Assembly (NCBI GenBank): GCA_916048095.2
Contig: OU696584.1
Span: 1,748,317 to 1,812,316, forward strand
Origin: Sacculina carcini
Lineage: Eukaryota; Arthropoda; Thecostraca; Sacculinidae
DNA length: 64,000 nt
Direction: 5' to 3'
A model generated the notes under the pieces. The model saw nothing but the letters and a program-made list of their open reading frames with translations. It had not been told where the DNA came from and made no database searches. Position 1 is the first letter of the stretch; each line of letters begins with the position of its first letter. Positions 1 to 64,000 of the stretch are shown piece after piece. The position numbers and the translations under genes are program-made.

Positions 1-315
1 AAATAAGAGATATCCGGTATGTGATGCTATCTGATGACACATTTCAGCAGATATCATTTGATAACTCCTTTTATGATGATGAATAAATGTATGTTATTGC
101 TGAAACACTGACTCCAGTTGATATTTCTGATGAGAGTGATGAGGAATTTAATTACTTCCTTGATGAATAAATTTATTCATTGCTACAAAACTATTGTCTA
201 TAAAATTTGCCTATGAATTGAAAGGGGTATCTTTCACACGGGAAAATACGGTAGCAACACTTACAAACACATGCTACCATACACCCGAACAGCATGGGGT
301 AGAAGACAAGTGTAC
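1..315. other. Downstream part of a WDR81 intron; nothing recognised
   Basis: This lies 3' of the last visible WDR81 exon on the minus strand, so it is intron. It is AT-rich. Short plus-strand acidic reading stretches (about 1-170) are interrupted by stops and match no family I recognise. Confidence 0.5.
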
Positions 316-56904
<56,589 letters not shown>

Positions 56905-57095
56905 TTTTTCACTTATATCACCCTATTTATAACTGACAGTTATTATTTCCGATTAATAATTTTACATCTCAAATTCTGTATATTCAATTGCGGCCATGTC
57001 AGCTAACGGTTGTCGAATTCGGCACATTGGCTGGTGCGTTGGACGTGGTTTTAGTTGTGCATATTTTCCGTTGATTCACGACATTCGATAGCAAT
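56905..57095. promoter_or_regulatory. Putative bidirectional promoter between WDR81 and FKBP
   Basis: Only 191 bp separate the divergent start codons. No TATA box in either direction is convincing. A GCGGCCATGTCAGC stretch (about 56991-57004) is the most GC-rich part. The call rests on gene arrangement alone. Confidence 0.5.
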
Positions 57096-57232
57096 ATGGC
57101 CCAAACATTATGCGATGGACTAGTGAAGGAGATAAGAAAAGAAGGAACTGGCACGAGACCGAATGCTGGTGATACGATCACTGTCCACTGCACGGGAATG
57201 CTTCAGGGAAATCCGCCCAAAAAATTCTGGAG
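57096..57232 (+). CDS. FKBP exon 1
   Basis: ATG at 57096, 45 codons plus 2 nt, donor GTAAGT at 57233. Contains the N-terminal strand and ITVHCTGM. Confidence 0.92.
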
Positions 57233-59243
57233 GTAAGTTTGTATTTTTCTTTTATTAAGATAAATGTATGTGCCTGATACAAAATCGCACTGTGACTCAC
57301 ACAAATGTTCACCATTTCAAACACTTCAGCAGTCAAGTTCGGTTATGTAAGAAACCAAAACACTAAAATATATTACAGACAAGCGCGCGTGGGGCGGTGA
57401 TGCCCACGCGCGCCTACAAGACGTCACGCCACAACCGAACCACTAACACGACTCCTAGCTCACACCGTGACACACGGGAGCACACACGGACACGCACAGT
57501 CCTCACACCCACCGCAACAACCAATCAGAGGCGAGCTCTCGACTCGCTCGCCGCCGCGGGGCATGGACAATTCACAGCGTGACACTCATGCACACATACG
57601 AACATAGTAAACGTAAACGCGACTCACACACACTAAACCATACACACTCTCGCTCACAATTCATAATCAAACCACACCTCCACCTGTTTTTAAAGAAACA
57701 TAAGCGAAGAACTAAAGAACATACAATAAAAAAACGCAAACCAAACAATCAAAAACAAGCAAACCCGACGACGGCCTCCACCAGACACGCTTACCGTGAC
57801 TGCGGCGAATCACAAGTCGTCAGGCCCCAGCGTTCACCACGCTCCCGCCTCGCCCGTGATCTTCAGCGCTCCGCCGCAGCCTGCCGTCTTCTTTATCACA
57901 GGCTGCCGCGACAGGGCACAACACCACGGCCCCAGCATCCACCATGCTCCAGTCGACACCCGTGCTCTTCAGCACCCTGCCGCAGACAGCCGTGACGTCG
58001 CCGCTCATGCAAGCCACGCCATCGTCGTCGATCCTTTCCTCCTCCGGCCTCAGCAGCCCCTTCCTCTCACCTGCCCTCCAGCACCAGCAGCCTCCACCAG
58101 CTAACTGCCAGCTGCCCGGCGACGAGTCCAACACCGGTGCAGGCGGGACGATGAGCAACCCTCGTCCACAGCTCCCCCGCTGCCTCCTGCCGGCACCGTG
58201 CTCTCCTGCCGTCCCCCCGCACACCAACCTGACACGCCGCCGAGCACCTCCACGTCTTCCAAGCCACTGCTAATACTGGATGGCACTGACTCCGCTGCTG
58301 AAGCCGGGTCGCAGACAAAAACCACTTCCAAACAAAAAGGCCGAAATATCTTGTAAGAAACCAAAACACTAAAATATATTACAGACGGGCGCGCGTGGGC
58401 ATCACCGCCCCACGCGCGCCTACAATACATCACCACCCTACCACACTTCGAACACGACTCCACGCTCACACGGTGCCATACGGGAGCACACACGGACACA
58501 CGCACACACATACGCACAATCCTCACACTCACCGCAACAACCAATCAGCGGCGAGCCGGTCCCTCGCTCGCCGCCGCAGGGCATGAAAAATTCACAGCGT
58601 GACACTCATGCACACATACAAACACATTAAACGACACGATCGCAAACGCGAATCACACACACACACTAAACCATACATAATCCAACGCGCTCACACACTC
58701 TCTCGCTCACAATTCATAATTAAACCACAACTGACTGGTGTACTACTGGTTATTTGCGTACTTTGGACTTGAATCGGTCCAAATATCATAGCTTCTGCAG
58801 AAACAGAATGGTAATAACAGTTTATCAAAAGTCATGGGGTCGTAGATGAAAATAAAGGACCCGCCTCCCCCAAGCGTTCTCCTTGTGCATACTTGTGTAT
58901 TATGTGATGTTTTCCAAGTAACGGATCGTTAATTGGAGCGTAATAACGAGAGTTTAAAGTTTATGTTTCGGCACTTGTGTGTGCATGTGTATGTGCCTGC
59001 GTTTAACTTGGTCTACGTTGCAGCACTAAAGATGCAGGCCAGAAGCCGTTCACGTTCCGGGTGGGCATGGGCGAGGTGATATCTGGCTGGGACGACGGCT
59101 GTATGAGTATGACCGTCGGGGAACAGGCTCGTCTCACCATCGCCGGTCACAAGGGCTATGGTGCGGCCGGCTTTCCCGCCTGGGGTATCACCCCCAATGC
59201 AACACTCCTATTCGATATCGAGATATTATCGATCGGTAAATGA
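57096..59243 (+). CDS. FKBP12-type peptidyl-prolyl cis-trans isomerase, two exons, 118 residues
   Basis: Exons 57096-57232 (donor AG/GTAAGT) and 59024-59243 (acceptor TTGCAG) join in phase 2. The family catalyses prolyl cis-trans isomerisation and binds FK506/rapamycin; the protein should be cytosolic, as no signal peptide is seen. Visible motifs: ITVHCTGML (Cys at the place of Tyr26 of human FKBP12), KKFWS at the splice, KPFTFRVG, EVISGWDDG with the pocket Trp, HKGYGAAGFPAWGI with the pocket Tyr, and ATLLFDIEIL. The KFWSTKD...FPAWGI layout resembles the FKBP12 subtype known from plants and protists more than mammalian FKBP12. The whole domain is complete. The intron (1.8 kb) carries an LTR-like repeat pair. 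Confidence 0.92.
57346..58729. mobile_element. LTR-like repeat pair (small non-autonomous element) in the FKBP intron
   Basis: Direct repeats at 57346-57676 and 58352-58729 both begin TGTAAGAAACCAAAACAC and end AAACCACA, and differ mainly by indels. Each holds a GC-rich palindrome (GCGCGCGTGGG...CCCACGCGCGC). The 675-bp centre has a Pro/Ala-rich open stretch (57796-58104) with no known domain and no gag or pol. TG...CA ends suggest LTRs. GGTTA precedes the left copy (57341-57345) and recurs at 58748-58752, 18 bp beyond the right copy, so the target duplication is uncertain. Confidence 0.6.
59024..59243 (+). CDS. FKBP exon 2
   Basis: Acceptor CAG at 59021-59023, stop TGA at 59241-59243. Encodes the bulk of the FKBP fold including the binding-pocket Trp, Tyr and Phe. 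Confidence 0.93.
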
Positions 59244-59984
59244 AGGCGTGTGGTTGCGTGATGTATATGTGCGTTTGTGAATGGTTTTGCGCGCATCAGT
59301 ATTCGAAATCAACGGAAACTCAATGAAACGGTATGACATGTTCTCACTGTATCGCAACTGCTTTGGTTTGTCACAGTATCACTCGGCTGTAGTAATTTGC
59401 TGCAGGCTATCTATTTTGACCGTCCGTGTGCGATTGCTGCACTCTACATGTTACATACATTGTTACATAGTCGAACTACCGCCGTTCTACGCTGATACTA
59501 AACGATCACTTGTATTACATGACACTCGCAAACTATTAACAAGTCAAATGTATACACTGAATAAAGTATTGTTTATTCCCGTGTATTCTCATGTGGATAA
59601 GCACGTGCATCTCTTAAAGGGTGGTTCATTTGTTTGGTGCCCCCGACTCTGTATTGTTTATGTTTGATTAGTCTAACAAGCAAATCAACAACAATTCCAA
59701 TTGCGATCTCAAACATGCTGGTCTTTCCTCTATTTCACTCTCTTCTCTTATTTTTGTAGTTTTTTACGAATAAAACAGCAATATACCTGCGTGTATTTAT
59801 ATGTCACACCGATAATTTATGGCTTGGTTACTGGAATAGTTCGTGTCATACAAAATGTGGTGATATAGTGGCTAAAAGAAACATAACTGGAAACGACTGA
59901 TAAAACATCTAAAATCTAAAAAAAGATTAAAAGTTATTTAAAACATTTGCCTCCTCTTGTAGCATGGCATTTATAAACTCTTGG
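59244..59984. other. FKBP 3' region with polyadenylation signals
   Basis: AATAAA motifs at 59560 and 59769 are candidate polyadenylation signals for FKBP. An open stretch at 59281-59667 is probably untranslated sequence. Confidence 0.45.
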
Positions 59985-60547
59985 GGCGTGTTTCATTATC
60001 AATGCTGAAGCGCTAGGAAGCGCTTCACAGTGTTACATTATCAATGCTGAAGGTGGAGTGAAGTACTTCACTGCGCTTCACTCGGAAGGCTTGAAGCAGA
60101 AGGCATTAGGCAATCATTGCGCTTTAGCGACATTCCCTTCCCCGTGTGTTGTTTGTTTTGGAATTGAATAGAGGAATATAATATACTTGTTGAGGACTAT
60201 ATAATATATAATATATTTTATGTGAGCATTCTGTTCGCCATAGCGGACGGCTTCAAGTATTTGTGTGGTATTTGTGTAAATCCGAAAATGCTGAGATTAG
60301 CGCAGCTTCATATGGAATCAATGAATCCATGAACTAAAATTCAGTAGATCAACAGAAAGCAAATGCAAATGATGAAAATGAAGCAAAACAAATTATTTGG
60401 ACCAGAAAGTTTGTGGGTTTATTCGCACTCAGCTGTTCAAAATAGTCAAACAAGCGTCATTGATGTATCACTTCACAAAGTGTTTCATTATCCGTTCACT
60501 TCCATCAACTTCCTTCAGCACTTACGTTAGTGATAATGAAACACGCC
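59985..60547. mobile_element. MITE with 17-bp terminal inverted repeats, 563 bp
   Basis: GGCGTGTTTCATTATCA at 59985 is mirrored by TGATAATGAAACACGCC ending at 60547. CTTGG flanks both ends (59980-59984 and 60548-60552), or alternatively a 3-bp TTG duplication with one longer terminus. Inner GAAGCGCTTCA-type palindromes. No transposase; superfamily not certain. Confidence 0.8.
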
Positions 60548-60699
60548 CTTGGATAAAGCAATCAGTTCTGTTAATTTTACATATACAATTGTAAACCGTC
60601 AACATCAATAAATGTAGAAAAATACACTAACAGTAATGTTGTAATCGAATAAACTCACCGAAATAAAGAATGTGCTAAAAATGAAAAAGGCCCCATTAT

Positions 60700-61140
60700 T
60701 ATCGTGCTGACAGCAAAGTGGAGGCGCCTGTGAAAAATGGCACGCGCCAAATGCATTCATCTGTGGTGCACCACGTGGTATTACGCCTCGCACCACCTCG
60801 TCGAGTATATCTACACGCCTATTCGTTTGTATGTCTGTGTGTCGTGTTTGTCTGTGTCCTTGCGTGTGTTGTTAGATCATGTGTGTGTTTGACCAATTGT
60901 ATGTTTGTATGCTTGTCTGTATGTGTGAGCTGTTCGTCTCGTCCTCTTGTGTCAAATACAGTCGGTCCAAAGAAGTCACATTGTGAACTTGTGACGCTCC
61001 GTGGCTACCCAACTGCCACACATCCACACATTTCAACTGTGAACACAGACACGCGCGATTACCTTATCGGACAAGAAACGCAGTAGACCAAGAAAATACA
61101 TGACTCGAGAATGATAAAACCCCTAAACATGTAAATATTT
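60700..61140. repeat. Diverged repeat, copy 1 (partner at 62700-62960)
   Basis: AAAGTGGAGGCGCCTGTG, ATGCATTCATC, TTTCAACTGTGAACA and AAACGCAGTAGA occur in the same order in both copies, with about 180 bp extra here. Nature unknown. Confidence 0.55.
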
Positions 61141-61289
61141 TACATGGCGGGAAGTGAAAGAGAACAATGGCAAACGTGAACCAGTATCGATTTGAGCATT
61201 ATCACGACTAATACGAAACATGACTTGTCACAACACAATATATATATCAAATGAGAATAATGCGAAACTAAAACAATTTGTGTATAACA

Positions 61290-62339
61290 ATTATATTTTA
61301 TAATTTATACCCACAAATGATACAAAAAACGTGTAAAATTGGCAAATTTCTTAAATACATCCAAAATTACACTTGAACACCAGGAGACTAAAATAATTCA
61401 TTTTTCTACTATTTCTCAGTAACTATTTGTTACACATAAAAATAAAATATACCATCGTGCTGGAAATTTTGTGTTCTAGAATGCGGTATAATTTTTCATT
61501 TTCCAAAGTGTCTCTGAAGGAAGTTACGGTGGTGTAAAGTCAAAAGCACATATTACCAATTTGTCAGCTATTATGCACACTTGCGATTACACAGGAATAT
61601 ACACTGATTAAATTTCACTGAAGCCCAATCACAATTAAGAATGCATCATATTAGCTCCAAGCATGGATGGTGTGGTTTTATTGGGTACAGTTTAATTAAT
61701 GTTACACTATACTGAATATAAAGGCTTTATTGTCCTCAATATTTACACCTGAATTGTTCCGCACGACGGGCGGGTAAAATGCTACTGGGAACAAAGTAAA
61801 CTACTGAATTTTACTGTGTAATCTAATTGGTTTAATTTCAAGTTGCATACGCTTGAGTTGCATAAGGATACGGATTGTAATATCATGCAATGCCAACTAT
61901 ATGCATATGCTGTTTTAGCGGAAGCATAAATCTGGAATTATAGAGATGACAGAAGGTTTCATTGTTTTGATAGTGTTACACTTCTGAATTACTACACACG
62001 AAGGACGGGTGTGAATTTGAGAAGTGTTGAAGGAAAAAACTTCGTCAATAATTAAAACAAGAATTTACAAATTTATATTTTTCTATTGGATAAGCTTTGC
62101 GCTTTTTGATTCATTATATTTTATTTATAGTTCCGCACGACGGGCGGGTTAAATACGAGGCTGTTCGAGGGAAAATATTTTGCCACATCTAAAATAAACA
62201 TTCATATTTAGACTTTTGTATTGGTCAAGACTTTTTATGGGTTTACTTTTTGTTTTTTAATTTCTAATCGTTTTTTATTAATTCAATATTCATTTTACTA
62301 TATTTATTGTTCTGCACAACGGGCGGGTTTTAATGCTAG
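61290..62339 (+). mobile_element. 5'-truncated Helitron remnant
   Basis: It shares the 341-bp-type repeat (TTTATACCCACAAATGATAC) and hairpin motifs with the other Helitrons. It ends CTGCACAACGGGCGGG, TTTTAATG, CTAG at 62336-62339, followed by A. No TC start. Confidence 0.75.
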
Positions 62340-62699
62340 ATGGTGATGTTAATTTATAAATATATTTTGAATGATAATAAACATAATGATAAATTGTTCA
62401 TCAGCCAATTACGGTGTTGTTTGTTCTGCTCACGTGTTAACATTTTTTCTTACAATCTAATTTGTTCCTTGATATTTCAAAATTTAGTTCAGTATTGTTG
62501 CAGTTCAGAACGAATTAGCTCGAAATAAACGTCCGTAAAACAAACACGCACGAAATGATTGCCTGCTCTGTGCCATGAATGACAACTTCTGAGAACTTCT
62601 GGATTCACTTAGAAGCACTTCCGAAATGTCTCTGAAGTGCCAATCGAACGCATAGTAGTAATTCCGAAGTAATTCAAAAGTATTTCTGAAATCGAATAG

Positions 62700-62960
62700 A
62701 ACAAACCCCATGGTTAGCGCGCTGGCTGCAAAATGGAGGCGCCCTGTGAGGGATGGCACGTGAAAAACGACACGCGTCGCTCGCCATATTGTTTGCGCAC
62801 GTGCCTAACGCATTCATCCACCGCATCATTTTTCAACTGTGAACATACACACACGGGCACACACGCATGATTAGCGAGCAGGACACGAAACGCAGTAGAA
62901 ATTCTTCAAAGAAAAACCAATAACTACACACAAAATATTTTCGAGAATAAAAAAACAACA
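62700..62960. repeat. Diverged repeat, copy 2
   Basis: Partner of 60700-61140, on the far side of the Helitron remnant and in the same orientation. Confidence 0.55.
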
Positions 62961-64000
62961 AAATCGCCTGCATTGGAGGGCTACAATAGCAAAAGTAAAA
63001 CAACATCAAATGGAGCCTTGTCACGTGAAATAGTTTAATTCAATATAAATCCTGGCAGACTTGCTTAAACCAATATGACGGCTATTTAATCCAAACTCAC
63101 AACAAAAATATAATTGAGATTACACAATTATCATAGAAACAGTGTATGCCACACAAACATCGCATACATTCAATTATTCGCATACGCTCCACGACTTTAC
63201 AGTACTCTTAGAATTATAAGGCTCGCGAATCTGTGTTCACTAAAATGTAGTTCTGTATTGTTCTATAGCGTTACAAGTCAGCAATATTTGCAGTAATATG
63301 TCATTTGCTGTGCTCATTTGCGTGGATTAATGTGTCATATACTATATCTATCATATACTATACTATCATCGCTGGCATATACATCACTATCATATATATC
63401 ATATGTATCATATATATCATATGTATCATATATATCATATGTATCATATATATCATATGTATCATATACATCACTAGATGTAGCATATACATCACTATCA
63501 TATACTATCATATGCTATATCATATACTATATCATATACTATATCATATACTATATCTGAAATATATCCTTCGACTGATAGGGCGCCTTGAACACGACTG
63601 CGCTTCATACTCGCACAAATACACTACTGGAAAACAGCAGTGACCAAACACGCAGTGTCGCCCGAACACACTGGCACACACAGTTAAAAACCAACCACGG
63701 TGACTGTGCAACCTCCGAACCCGGCACCAGTCATGCGCGAGCCAAACACACCGCTCACTTCACACGCGGCCGACACGAGAATGTCCAGCTCAACGCACGA
63801 CACCTCATAATCGTCCCTAAATACACAAATACATACACACGTTCATAGAGCAAACTAGAATTGAAAAAACCCTTGATGGTAAAACTATCTATCCTGTATC
63901 TCTCCTTTTTTCCAATTTCTTCTTCCTGCTATTCCAAAAAACATACAACCCTTCATTCATTTTGTCTCCAATTCTTCTATATTTTCAAACGTAAACAATG
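62961..64000. other. No gene recognised; ATCATATGT-type simple repeat
   Basis: At about 63340-63555 imperfect ATATCATATGTATCAT repeats occur. The rest has no convincing coding sequence. Confidence 0.5.

Noticed and set aside
57579-58273. Pro/Ala/Ser-rich frames in the FKBP intron
   Set aside because: Lie inside the LTR-like element, open in several frames because of GC-rich composition, no known domain.

Overview
This is eukaryotic, animal DNA. Genes are split by GT-AG introns, (CA)n/(TG)n microsatellites are everywhere, and the intergenic and intronic space is packed with LINEs, SINEs, Gypsy-type LTR elements, hAT elements and Helitrons. A divergent ionotropic receptor (IR), a family known from protostomes, points to a protostome, perhaps an arthropod. 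The species cannot be named from the sequence.

Backbone. Most of the window (316-56904, minus strand) is one gene, WDR81, the BEACH/WD40 endosomal protein. Seventeen coding exons can be placed by similarity to vertebrate WDR81 and by splice phase. They run from the N terminus (56904) through the BEACH domain (exons 8-12) to the region just after it (exon 17, 316-488). The WD40 propeller exons must lie beyond the left edge. Head to head with WDR81, 191 bp away, a two-exon FKBP12-type prolyl isomerase starts at 57096 on the plus strand, so the two probably share a divergent promoter.

Layout from the left. 1-18.5 kb: an 18-kb WDR81 intron containing a LINE ORF1 relic, a decayed plus-strand Gypsy element, and a minus-strand Gypsy element. 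The latter is split by an 11.1-kb hAT element (5595-16735, perfect 8-bp target duplication), which is itself split by an 8.3-kb Helitron (7768-16058) with a tandemly triplicated 1.88-kb block. 18.5-24.3 kb: WDR81 exons 16-11. 24.3-38.6 kb: a 14-kb intron with a LINE whose ORF2 is split, exactly between an A and a T, by an 11.2-kb Helitron composite (26089-37255) carrying a complete intronless IR gene. 38.6-46 kb: exons 10-3. 46.9-54.7 kb: a 21-bp minisatellite interrupted by a non-LTR retrotransposon (50773-53950). Its 931-residue ORF begins with a nuclear-receptor-type zinc-finger DNA-binding domain, then a PHD finger, then reverse transcriptase and a restriction-like endonuclease module. 54.9-56.9 kb: exons 2 and 1. 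57.1-59.2 kb: FKBP, with an LTR-type repeat pair in its intron. 59.2-64 kb: a MITE, a Helitron remnant and unassigned DNA.

Most notable: the retrotransposon with a nuclear-receptor-like DNA-binding domain plus PHD finger; the IR gene enclosed between Helitron ends; and the Gypsy/hAT/Helitron nest with exact footprints.
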